DNA from: CBDUZS01 sp965371785
GTDB lineage: Bacteria > Fermentibacterota > Fermentibacteria > Fermentibacterales > JCC-6
Direction of reading: 5' to 3'
Length of the DNA stretch: 64,000 nucleotides
NCBI GenBank assembly: GCA_965371785.1
Contig: CBDUZS010000002.1
Location: 9,829 to 73,828 of the forward strand
Part shown: piece by piece, positions 16,808 to 24,683 of the stretch
Layout: every line of letters begins with the position of its first letter
Position numbering within the stretch: the first letter of the stretch is position 1
Notes under the pieces: model-generated
What the model saw: the letters and a program-made list of their open reading frames with translations, nothing else
The model's database searches: none
What the model was told of the DNA's origin: nothing
Position numbers and translations under genes: made by a program

Positions 16808-18891
16808 GACTGACTGCACTCCTCCGCAGGTACCAGGGGGCAGTCTTCCCCCTTTTCGCGGGAATCCTCGTGTTCGCAGTCTGGAGAATCACCGGAATGC
16901 CGGCTCCCGGCACCCATGGAAGGCTTGTGCCGCTCGCATGGGCTCTCCTGTCCCTTGTATCCGGGAGGCTCAGGGTTCACCGGCTCTCCGTACTGTTCCT
17001 GACGATGTTCGTCCTGCTCTCTGTCTTCTGGCATACCGGCCGGGTTGTCGAGCTGCTTGCGGTTTCCTTTGCTGTCCTGGGGATGCTTCCGGCGATGCTG
17101 TCACTGGCCGGAAAAGGTATCTGGGGTCCCGCAAGGGCTGCGGTCCCTCTCTTCCTGCTCAGCGTTCTGCTGGTTCCATTCGAAGGAGACGAACCTCATT
17201 ACGGCGCCCTGACAGAGGATCTTGCCGGGGGCGGATCGGAAGTATTCGGTGAGCCAGGAGGACAGACTGGTGACATGGAGGGGGGGGAATCCCACCACAC
17301 GAAGGCTTTTCCCTTGCTGCTTCTACCGGGATACCCTCTCGGGGTAATCGGTGTGAGAACGGTTTCCTTTCTGATGGCGCTGGCATCTTCCGTTCTCCTG
17401 GCCCTCATCTACAGAAGGGCGAATGTCCCTTCCGGCGGTAAACTCGCGCTCATGGGCATGGTTCTCCTGCCCGGGGCAGGCATACTCGGTCTCCTGTATC
17501 CTGGCTGGCTTGCACTGGGACTTTTTTGCGCAGGGGCGTTATGGGGAATGAAAGGCAGGCTTGGGCTTCCCATCGTAATCCTGGTCACACTAGTACTCAC
17601 AGCCATCAAATTCCGTTTCTTCTTTCTGGGGGCGGGACTCTTCCTCGTATGGTTCATCAGGCTCCCCTCTCAATGGAAGTTCAGGGCACTCGCCCTCGTC
17701 ATCGGGGGAGCCGCGATGGTGCTCGTCGCTGATTTCTTCCTGCTCGGCGGCAATCTCTTCTGGAACCGGTACGGTAACACCGGTGTGATCATGCTGGTCT
17801 GGACTAACATCACGCAAAGGACAGGTTCACTCGTTCTCGCACCGTTTGCAGCCCTGCTCGATATCGAAGCGGGTTTGATCTGGAAAGCTCCGTGGCTGCT
17901 TCTGTCCTTTGCCGGTATTCCAGAACTTCGAAGAAGGTTTCCAGACCTCTTCCTTACCCTTGGACTCCCATCCCTCATTTACATCGCGGTTCTCTTCCTC
18001 TGGATGCCTGCCGGGTGGCACGGTCTGCCCACCCCTCCTGGAAGGTTCTTCATTCCCCTGCTGCCTTTCATGCTCGCGTCTGCCTCCATGCTGCTCCACA
18101 AACCATCGGCGAAGGTGTTGCTGTGGCTATCTCTGATGGTCACCGCCCTCTGCATAGCCGACCCATGGCTGAGGTTCAACCACGCTGACGGTACCGACGC
18201 TCTGGTTAAACTTTTCTCCGGCGGATCCCACTCCCTGACCGCATGGCTTCCTACACAGGTAAGGCCGGCCCTGCCGCCTTTCCTGATCTGGGGAGCCTTC
18301 TTCTCATCCCTCATAATTCTGGTGAAGAGGACGAGGTGGGGAGTCTTATTTGCGCTTCTGGCAGCATCCATAGCAGTCGGATCCGTTGTCAGAACTGCTC
18401 CCTCTTCGTGGGAAGCCGAGGATCTGGGAGCCTGCGAAAGGACCGGATGTGTCATCTACCCTTCTGACGTTGACCCCGATCGCAGGAACTACTGGCTTTT
18501 CGACAGACAGCTGATGCTCCATCTCGAGCATCCATCTGACCGCATAACTCTTGATATTCCTCCGGGAAACGGTGATTCCGTGACGGTAGCGATCGTTTTG
18601 AGAGGTTTCGCCTCCGATACCGAATGTCCGGGTATAGTTATCTCGTGCGGAAGCAGTACGTTCACTGCATTCCTCGATTCGGAAACACGACCGCCTCCTT
18701 CCTGGGTGAGCATGTTCAGGCGGGGCAGAGAGATAGACAGAATCCCCGAAAATCTTGCCGATACGACCCTGTCGTGTGTGCTGTGCAATGAGCAGGGCAA
18801 TCCACTAGTCATAGAGCCTGTACCATGGGCAGATGACCAGGGGCTCCTGTTCGGGCTCTATCTGGACAGGATAGAGGTTCGAGTGAGATGA
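16804..18891 (+). CDS. PMT/ArnT-like polytopic glycosyltransferase (GT-C)
   Basis: A 695-residue protein starting at ATG 16804 (ATGA overlap) behind AAGGAAGG. About a dozen transmembrane helices fill residues 10-540. The first long loop holds VPFEGDEPHYGALTEDL at about 125, the acidic DE motif that forms the catalytic site of GT39/GT83 (PMT, ArnT) enzymes, followed by SHHTKAFPLLLLPGYP. A soluble C-terminal domain of about 130 residues carries a Cys pair (ACERTGC). Enzymes of this kind move a sugar from a polyprenyl-phosphate donor to protein or lipid on the outer face of the inner membrane. Substrate identity is unknown. Confidence 0.8.
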   Translation: MRLTALLRRYQGAVFPLFAGILVFAVWRITGMPAPGTHGRLVPLAWALLSLVSGRLRVHRLSVLFLTMFVLLSVFWHTGRVVELLAVSFAVLGMLPAMLSLAGKGIWGPARAAVPLFLLSVLLVPFEGDEPHYGALTEDLAGGGSEVFGEPGGQTGDMEGGESHHTKAFPLLLLPGYPLGVIGVRTVSFLMALASSVLLALIYRRANVPSGGKLALMGMVLLPGAGILGLLYPGWLALGLFCAGALWGMKGRLGLPIVILVTLVLTAIKFRFFFLGAGLFLVWFIRLPSQWKFRALALVIGGAAMVLVADFFLLGGNLFWNRYGNTGVIMLVWTNITQRTGSLVLAPFAALLDIEAGLIWKAPWLLLSFAGIPELRRRFPDLFLTLGLPSLIYIAVLFLWMPAGWHGLPTPPGRFFIPLLPFMLASASMLLHKPSAKVLLWLSLMVTALCIADPWLRFNHADGTDALVKLFSGGSHSLTAWLPTQVRPALPPFLIWGAFFSSLIILVKRTRWGVLFALLAASIAVGSVVRTAPSSWEAEDLGACERTGCVIYPSDVDPDRRNYWLFDRQLMLHLEHPSDRITLDIPPGNGDSVTVAIVLRGFASDTECPGIVISCGSSTFTAFLDSETRPPPSWVSMFRRGREIDRIPENLADTTLSCVLCNEQGNPLVIEPVPWADDQGLLFGLYLDRIEVRVR

Positions 18892-19706
18892 AGCTCTCGG
18901 TAGTGGTTCCATCCCGAAACGGACTGTGCTTTCTCCGGAAGTACCTCCCCGCAGTACTGGCAGACCTGGGAAACGGGGGAGAGCTGATCGTGGTGGACGA
19001 TTGCTCCGATGACGAGACGGCAGTCAAAGGACCGGTCGAATTTCCGGAAGTCAGATTCATCACAAGGCAGGGCGAGCCCGGATTCTGTCATGCGGTGAAC
19101 ATCGGAATGCGTGAGTCTTCGGGAGACATGCTCCTGCTGCTGAACAATGATGTTCTTCTACCCGAGGGGGCTCTTTCGACACTTGCAGAGGAGTTGCATA
19201 AGGCTCCACAGTACTACTGCGCAGCAGTTCCCCGGATAAGGCGGCCCGACGGCTCGGACGAGAGTAAGGTGAACTACATGTTCAGCAGGGGTCTGGCATC
19301 TACTTCGCTCGGCGGTGACGGTGTTCCGTATCCATCGGGAGCCTGCAGCCTCTGGAGGCGTACCTCATGGGAGTCACTCGGCGGTCTGGATACGATCTAT
19401 GCACCCATATACTGGGAGGATGCCGACATCGGAGCCAGAGCATTCAAGCTCGGGATGAAGGTTCTCAGAATACCGGGAGTCGAGGTACAGCATGAACATG
19501 CAGCAACCATGCGGCTGTCACCCGAATCGGACTCTCTACGGGAGAGAAACAGATTCATATTCATGCACAGGCACTTCAGAACGCCCCCTGCCAGACTCTC
19601 GACTGCATTCTGGCTGCCTCTGCACCTGCTGAAGGCTGCCTTGACGGGGAACACAGCATTCCTGAAAGGTTACAGGAGCTTTCTCTTGATGAAAGGGCTG
19701 CTGTGA
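18888..19706 (+). CDS. GT2 family glycosyltransferase
   Basis: A 272-residue GT-A enzyme starting at ATG 18888 (ATGA overlap). Visible motifs are LSVVVPSRNGLCFLRKYL, LIVVDDCSDDET, GEPGFCHAVNIGM, LLLNNDVLLPEG (metal site) and the late IYWEDADIGARAFKLGMK acidic motif. A C-terminal hydrophobic region may associate with the membrane. It is the last glycosyltransferase of the block and overlaps the histidine kinase by four bases, so the regulators that follow may be co-transcribed with the polysaccharide genes. Confidence 0.88.
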   Translation: MKLSVVVPSRNGLCFLRKYLPAVLADLGNGGELIVVDDCSDDETAVKGPVEFPEVRFITRQGEPGFCHAVNIGMRESSGDMLLLLNNDVLLPEGALSTLAEELHKAPQYYCAAVPRIRRPDGSDESKVNYMFSRGLASTSLGGDGVPYPSGACSLWRRTSWESLGGLDTIYAPIYWEDADIGARAFKLGMKVLRIPGVEVQHEHAATMRLSPESDSLRERNRFIFMHRHFRTPPARLSTAFWLPLHLLKAALTGNTAFLKGYRSFLLMKGLL

Positions 19707-21373
19707 AGAAGGCCAGGTTCGTACTGGGAGTAGAGCTGCTCACCGGCATGGTTGCCGGAGCTGCAGCGCTTTCCGCTGTTGCTTCACTGCTGATAACACT
19801 TCTCGTCATTCAGGATTCTGCGAACAGATCCAGCGCTCTGGCCATGTACACGGTGTCGTCCATTGCCCTGAACCTTCCCCCTGATCCCGGATACGAAGAT
19901 CTGAGGGGGGCCGTACACGGTCTTGTTCTCGGAGAAACAATAGACGCAGTCGTTGTCGCGGACAGCCTTTTCAACCCGCTTCTAAGTGTTGAGCCCCTTT
20001 CCTCGGGAATACTTCCGCTCAGGCAGGACGATTGGGTCTTCTACAGTATCCCCGATAGTCCGCTGATGGTAGGTGTAATACCGGTGAACCCGCTTTCATC
20101 CGGTTTCAACATGCTCCTGATGACGGGTCTGGCGGTGCTTGCGGCCGGTCTGACCATAATAGCCATATTCACCCCCGGATACCTGAAGAGGCGGGTCCTG
20201 GCCCCTCTGAAGGCCATTCTCGGCGAAGCCGACAGGCTCGAGGAGGGAGCAGGTAGAAATCCTGACACCGCGCGGGCATCTTTTCATCGTGTTGTCGAAC
20301 TCCTGGAAGACAGGGACAGGGAACTGGAGCTGCTGAGGAAAGAAGCCGAGAAAAGGGCTGATGCTGCCGAATCCAGAGCGGGAGCTCTACTCTCCGCCAT
20401 CCGTTCGTCCGTACTCGCTCTGGACGATGAGGGAAACCTTGTCTTCTTCAACGACCCGGCGAGAGAACTCTTCGATCTGGTTCCCGATGACAGGGGCGCC
20501 GGGTTCCCACTCGACAGGTCGGAGACCGGGTCGAGAATGAAGAGAGTACTGAACACATTCGAGGGAACAACACTCGAGACCGAGATAGAAATTCCCTCCG
20601 ATGCGGGAAAAAGAATACTGAACGTCTCCATATCATGTTCCGATACCGGAGAAACGGTTATCCTGCTCACGGACGTGACAAGGCTTGCCGAACTGGAGAG
20701 AAGGATAGCCGAGGAAACCGCAATGGCTGATCTGGGTTCGGTGTCAGCAGGCATTTCCCACGAAGTCGGAAACACACTCTGTGCTCTTTCGGGCTTCATA
20801 GAGCTGCTTGGAAAGGGACACAGCGACGAGCGGACGATGTCAATACTCTCAGAGGCCAAAGTGGAAATCGACTCCGCACGGCAGACGGTAGAGTCGTTCA
20901 AAGCCCTTGCCGGATCCGGGAAACCTGTTTCGACGGTCGTACCGGTGGAAGAACTGCATGAACTTGCCAGAGAACTATGCGAAGAGATGGGTGACCGGTG
21001 CGGGGTATCGACGGAGCATATTTCAGGGGCGGTTTCGGTTGACCGTCTACTGATGAGCAGGTGCATCAGCAACCTGCTCAGGAACTCAATCGAAGCGGAT
21101 CCGGACAGCAGAATAGAGGTTAACCTCTCGTGCACTGCAGGGGAGTTCATCCTTCTCGTCGAAGACGATGGCCCGGGCTTTGCAGAGGACACCGAAATCC
21201 TTTTCAGACCGCTCTATTCGACGAAACGCAGCGAAGGCAACATGGGGATCGGTCTCACCATAACCAGAAGGATAATAGCAGCATTTGGAGGGAAGGTGAC
21301 AGCCTGCCGAAAGGCCGATGGCAAGGGCGCAATCGTGAGCATCAGGCTTCCCCTCGTTAAGGAGACGAATTGA
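19703..21373 (+). CDS. Sensor histidine kinase, NtrB-like with PAS domain
   Basis: A 556-residue kinase starting at GTG 19703 (GTGA overlap). One transmembrane helix near 10-32 and another near 130-155 bracket a periplasmic sensor of about 95 residues. A HAMP-like linker and coiled coil (DREL/KEAEKRADAAE) lead to a PAS domain (about 230-335, VLALDDEGNLVFFNDPA). The phosphoacceptor is His353 in GISHEVGN. The ATPase domain has the N-box NLLRNSIEAD, the D-box VEDDGPGFAED and G-box GNMGIGLTITRRI. The pair with the sigma-54 activator downstream matches NtrB/AtoS-type systems. The signal is unknown. Confidence 0.92.
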   Translation: MKKARFVLGVELLTGMVAGAAALSAVASLLITLLVIQDSANRSSALAMYTVSSIALNLPPDPGYEDLRGAVHGLVLGETIDAVVVADSLFNPLLSVEPLSSGILPLRQDDWVFYSIPDSPLMVGVIPVNPLSSGFNMLLMTGLAVLAAGLTIIAIFTPGYLKRRVLAPLKAILGEADRLEEGAGRNPDTARASFHRVVELLEDRDRELELLRKEAEKRADAAESRAGALLSAIRSSVLALDDEGNLVFFNDPARELFDLVPDDRGAGFPLDRSETGSRMKRVLNTFEGTTLETEIEIPSDAGKRILNVSISCSDTGETVILLTDVTRLAELERRIAEETAMADLGSVSAGISHEVGNTLCALSGFIELLGKGHSDERTMSILSEAKVEIDSARQTVESFKALAGSGKPVSTVVPVEELHELARELCEEMGDRCGVSTEHISGAVSVDRLLMSRCISNLLRNSIEADPDSRIEVNLSCTAGEFILLVEDDGPGFAEDTEILFRPLYSTKRSEGNMGIGLTITRRIIAAFGGKVTACRKADGKGAIVSIRLPLVKETN

Positions 21374-22671
21374 ACAGGATACTGCTCGTCGAGGACAAGC
21401 GGGGCATGAGGGTAATGCTGAGCACCGCTCTCACCGAGGATGGATGGGAAGTGACTGCCGTTCCCAGCGGCGAACGTGCGGTCCGGGAAATAAGTTCGAC
21501 CGAGTTCCCATTCGACATGATTCTCACCGATGTGTGTCTGCCGGGCTCCATCGACGGGAACGAAGTACTCAGTCATTCACGCGGGGCAACGCCATCCACT
21601 CCCGTGATACTCATGACTGCATTCGGAACGATAGAGATGGCTGTGTCGGCGATGAAACGCGGTGCGCGTGACTTCATCACGAAACCGTTCGAGCTCGAGA
21701 ACCTTCTCAGGCTCGTAAGACGTCACGCAGCATCTCATGAGAACAGCATGATAGGCACTTCCCGGTCTCTGTCCCGCGAGGTTGACAGGGCGATGAAGGG
21801 AGCGGTCACGGATCTGAACATGCTGATTCTGGGCGAAAGCGGAACCGGAAAAGAGCTCCTTGCAAGAATGGTCCATTCCGAAAGCCGCTGGAAGGATGGA
21901 CCTTTCATACCCGTAAACTGTGCGGCAATTCCCGCTAATCTCATGGAAAGTGAATTATTCGGCGCAGAGAAGGGGGCTTACACCGGTGCGGATGCCAGGC
22001 GTATCGGCAGATTCGAACTTGCGGACGGCGGCACGATTCTCCTCGATGAAGTGGGAGACCTTGCACCCTCTCTCCAGGGGAAGCTGCTTCGTATTCTCCA
22101 GGAGAAGGAGTACACGAGAGTTGGCGGAACCGAGCTCCTCCACGCAAAAGTAAGGGTTATCTCCGCAAGCAACAGGGATCTCACAGCTTCGATTGAATCG
22201 GGACTGTTCCGGAAGGATCTCTACTACAGGATCAGTGAGTTTCCTGTTACCCTCCCGCCCCTGAGGAAAAGAGCGGAAGACATCCCCGAACTCGCAAAGT
22301 ATTTCCTGAGACAGTGCGGCTACGACAACCTGACCATTTCGGAACAGGCCATGTCCTTGCTGGCAAGGTACGACTGGCCAGGGAACGTAAGGGAACTGCG
22401 GAACATCGTTCTCAGAGCAGCCGCTCTTGCGCAGCAGGATGTTATCGATTCCACTCTCCTCGAGATAGGAGACGGCTCCGCCCCGGAAGAGGGTCTTCTC
22501 CAGGAAGCGAACAGGGTAGCGAGAGAGCGTGAGAGGGAGATGATTCTCTCCACTCTTCTGGAAACCGATGGCAACAGGAAAAAAGCCGCGGAGATTCTCA
22601 AGGTCAGCTACCGCACACTGCTCTCGAGAATCAAGGAACTCAGGCTGGGAACGGATACCGGGAAGGGTTAA
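21370..22671 (+). CDS. Sigma-54-dependent response regulator (NtrC family)
   Basis: A 433-residue protein starting at TTG 21370, overlapping the kinase stop (TTGA) with AAGGAG 5 bases upstream. Receiver domain at 1-120 with phosphorylated Asp54 in LTDVCLPG. The AAA+ domain spans about 130-365: Walker A GESGTGKE (about 156), the sigma-54 contact loop GAYTGA (about 202; Tyr in place of the commoner Phe) and Walker B GTILLDEVGDL. A Fis-type helix-turn-helix ends the protein (NRKKAAEILKVSYRTLLSRI). It should activate sigma-54 promoters when phosphorylated by the overlapping kinase. RpoN itself is not encoded here. Confidence 0.95.
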   Translation: MNRILLVEDKRGMRVMLSTALTEDGWEVTAVPSGERAVREISSTEFPFDMILTDVCLPGSIDGNEVLSHSRGATPSTPVILMTAFGTIEMAVSAMKRGARDFITKPFELENLLRLVRRHAASHENSMIGTSRSLSREVDRAMKGAVTDLNMLILGESGTGKELLARMVHSESRWKDGPFIPVNCAAIPANLMESELFGAEKGAYTGADARRIGRFELADGGTILLDEVGDLAPSLQGKLLRILQEKEYTRVGGTELLHAKVRVISASNRDLTASIESGLFRKDLYYRISEFPVTLPPLRKRAEDIPELAKYFLRQCGYDNLTISEQAMSLLARYDWPGNVRELRNIVLRAAALAQQDVIDSTLLEIGDGSAPEEGLLQEANRVAREREREMILSTLLETDGNRKKAAEILKVSYRTLLSRIKELRLGTDTGKG

Positions 22672-22723
22672 CCGTTCCCGAATGCTTTTCTGGAACCCCC
22701 GGACATGATCGGACTATCTCCGG

Positions 22724-22752
22724 TTGACCGGGAAAGGTGAGTGAGATATTAT
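22724..22752 (+). promoter_or_regulatory. Strong sigma-70-type promoter of the hpf-pts operon
   Basis: TTGACC (22724-22729), a 17-base spacer and TATTAT (22747-22752). This is the best housekeeping-type promoter in the window. It lies in the 219-base gap between the response regulator and hpf, leaving a leader of about 130 bases. It explains why the hpf-hprK-ptsHI run is separate from the upstream glycosyltransferase operon. Confidence 0.65.
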
Positions 22753-22890
22753 TTCTCCGTGGCAATGACACCTAAAGAGAAACCGTTTTTCGCTGTAGCT
22801 GAAGGCTATTCCGGAGACGGTCTTTTTCATACCAGGGAACATATCCGAAGCAGTTCGAGAGGGGCATTTCTTGCCCTGAAGGGAGAGAGT

Positions 22891-23433
22891 ATGAACATCG
22901 ATATCAGCGGAAGGCACTTCGATCTCACGGATGCGCTGAAGACTCACGTAGAAGATAAAATCTCTGCTTTCGAAAGATTCTACGATGGTATAGATGATGT
23001 GCACGTCATCCTGGAGTTCACTGCCGGGTTGAACCATGCACATATCTCTGTCAGGGGCGACAGGCTAAGGCTGGACTCCAGATCGAAATCGCACGACATG
23101 TACTTCGCGATAGACGAATGCGTATCCAGCCTCGAAAGACAGATCAGGAGGTTCAAGGACAGAATTCACGGTCACCCTCACAGGGGCGGAGGCAACGGCA
23201 AAAAAGGCACTTACTACGTTCCCGTGGAAATGTCAGAACTCAACAAAATCCTTCTCGTAGAGAACGGCACACTGCTCCCGAGGTTTACCACGAACAACGC
23301 GATGACCGAATTCGAGGTCGACGGGGATGACTACCTGGTTTTCTTCAACACCGAGACCAACAGCGTGAATGCGGTGTACAGAACTCCCGGCGGTACGAGT
23401 CAGGTCGTCGAACTCATGGAAGCGGGAGTGTAG
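22891..23433 (+). CDS. hpf: Long-form ribosome hibernation promoting factor
   Basis: A 180-residue protein starting at ATG 22891 behind GGGAGAGAG. The N-terminal ribosome-binding domain (about 1-95) starts NIDISGRHFDLTDALKTHVE and has the family's basic stretch. A Gly/His/Lys linker (HGHPHRGGGNGKKG) precedes the C-terminal dimerisation domain of about 55 residues (MTEFEVDGDDYLVFFNTET). The two-domain long form makes 100S ribosome dimers during slow growth. Grouping with hprK and ptsH echoes the hpf-ptsN-hprK arrangement of proteobacteria. The leader has no obvious riboswitch. Confidence 0.95.
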   Translation: MNIDISGRHFDLTDALKTHVEDKISAFERFYDGIDDVHVILEFTAGLNHAHISVRGDRLRLDSRSKSHDMYFAIDECVSSLERQIRRFKDRIHGHPHRGGGNGKKGTYYVPVEMSELNKILLVENGTLLPRFTTNNAMTEFEVDGDDYLVFFNTETNSVNAVYRTPGGTSQVVELMEAGV

Positions 23434-23438
23434 CCCCA

Positions 23439-24407
23439 CTGAGCGATCTCTATCCCGATTCCGAGAACGTAACCGCGGCCAGCATTCTGAAAGCGCTGCG
23501 AAAAAAACTGAAGCTCAGCTCCGCCATAGAAGACACCGGCTTCGACAGGCTGATAACCTCTCCCGACATCAGCCGGCCGGGCCTCTGTCTTACCGGCTAC
23601 ACTCACAACTTTTTATACGAGCGGATACAGATATTCGGCGAGACCGAGATCACCCTCCTGAACATGCTCGATCCGAAGCTGCGGAAAGAAGCTATCTCAA
23701 ACGTGTTCCGGTTTCCAGTGAATTGCAGCATGGTTACGAAGGGCCTTGAACCTCCGCCCGAACTGCTCGAAGCCTCTCGCGATTCGGGGGCGGCTCTCTT
23801 CATCTCATCGAGGGACACAACACCGCTCATCCATGATCTGGGAGACTACCTGACCGAGGTGTTTTCCCCGGTGGAATCGGTGCACGGCACGCTTGTCGAC
23901 GTTTTCGGAGTCGGACTTCTCTGTACGGGTAAGAGTTCGATCGGGAAGAGTGAAGCGGTTCTCGGTCTCATGGAGAGAGGACACCGTCTCGTTGCCGACG
24001 ACATGGTCAGGATTCGCAGAGTATCCGACAAGCTCGTAGGCTCAGGGGATACACTGATGAGCTATCACATGGAGATAAGGGGTCTCGGGATGGTTAACAT
24101 CGCAGATCTCTTCGGTATCAGGTCCACAAAGGAACGTCAGCAGGTCGACCTCGAAGTCAGGCTTCAGGCATGGTCGGAAGTTCAGAACCTCGATCGCACG
24201 GGGCTGTCTAAAACCGAAGCCAGTATACTCGACGTATCGATTCCACTTATAATTCTGCCCGTGCTTCCCGGAAGAAACCTGTCACTCCTTCTCGAAGTGG
24301 CAGTTCTCAACCATATCCTCGACAAGAGGGGTATGAACCCGGCAAGGAAGCTGAACAGGGCCCTGATCCAACGAATGACCGGAGAGAAACCCGAAAAGGA
24401 AGGCTAA
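23439..24407 (+). CDS. hprK: HPr kinase/phosphorylase, CTG start
   Basis: The frame from 23439 encodes 322 residues with both HPrK domains. The N-terminal half contains LITSPDISRPGLCLTGYTHN and ERIQIFGETEITLL, diagnostic of HPrK. The C-terminal kinase has a P-loop in TGKSSIGKSEA and the HPrK signature HMEIRGLGMVNIADLFG. The first ATG in frame is at 23664, which would delete most of the N-terminal domain, and no ATG, GTG or TTG lies between hpf and that point. CTG 23439, five bases after the hpf stop and about 10 bases after GGGAG, is therefore the likely start. The enzyme phosphorylates Ser46 of HPr, encoded next. Confidence 0.88.
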   Translation: MSDLYPDSENVTAASILKALRKKLKLSSAIEDTGFDRLITSPDISRPGLCLTGYTHNFLYERIQIFGETEITLLNMLDPKLRKEAISNVFRFPVNCSMVTKGLEPPPELLEASRDSGAALFISSRDTTPLIHDLGDYLTEVFSPVESVHGTLVDVFGVGLLCTGKSSIGKSEAVLGLMERGHRLVADDMVRIRRVSDKLVGSGDTLMSYHMEIRGLGMVNIADLFGIRSTKERQQVDLEVRLQAWSEVQNLDRTGLSKTEASILDVSIPLIILPVLPGRNLSLLLEVAVLNHILDKRGMNPARKLNRALIQRMTGEKPEKEG

Positions 24408-24410
24408 TCG

Positions 24411-24683
24411 GTGTTCAGCACGACTGTGACAGTGCCGAACAGGCTTGGCATACATGCAAGGCCGGCGGCACAGATAGTCAAGCTCGCATCAACGTTCCTG
24501 AGCGAGATATCCCTTGTCGTCGGACACGATCAGGTAAACGCCAAGAGTATCATGGGGGTCATGACCCTCGCAGCGGGCGCAGGCACTGAGGTCGGCATCA
24601 ACGCTGACGGTTCGGACGAGCGGAAGGCAGTCGATTCACTGGCCGATCTCTTCGAAACAGGCTTCGGGGAAGAGATGGTCTGA
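24411..24683 (+). CDS. ptsH: Phosphocarrier protein HPr
   Basis: A 90-residue HPr starting at GTG 24411 with GGAAGG 9 bases upstream. The enzyme I phosphorylation site His15 (LGIHARPA) and the HPr-kinase site Ser46 (NAKSIMGVM) are both at canonical positions. HPr accepts phosphate from enzyme I and can be a regulatory protein through Ser46. No EIIA, EIIB or EIIC gene is present in the window, so either they lie elsewhere or this system is regulatory only. It overlaps ptsI by one base. Confidence 0.97.
   Translation: MFSTTVTVPNRLGIHARPAAQIVKLASTFLSEISLVVGHDQVNAKSIMGVMTLAAGAGTEVGINADGSDERKAVDSLADLFETGFGEEMV

Noticed and set aside
20284..21192. Minus-strand open frame of 302 codons, very Ser-rich
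   Set aside because: It is antisense to the histidine kinase with its conserved His and ATPase motifs; the Ser-rich sequence is a codon-composition shadow.
22672..22890. Sigma-54 (-24/-12) promoter before hpf
   Set aside because: TGGCA occurs near 22760 but the GC element does not follow at the right distance; a good sigma-70 type promoter lies just upstream instead.
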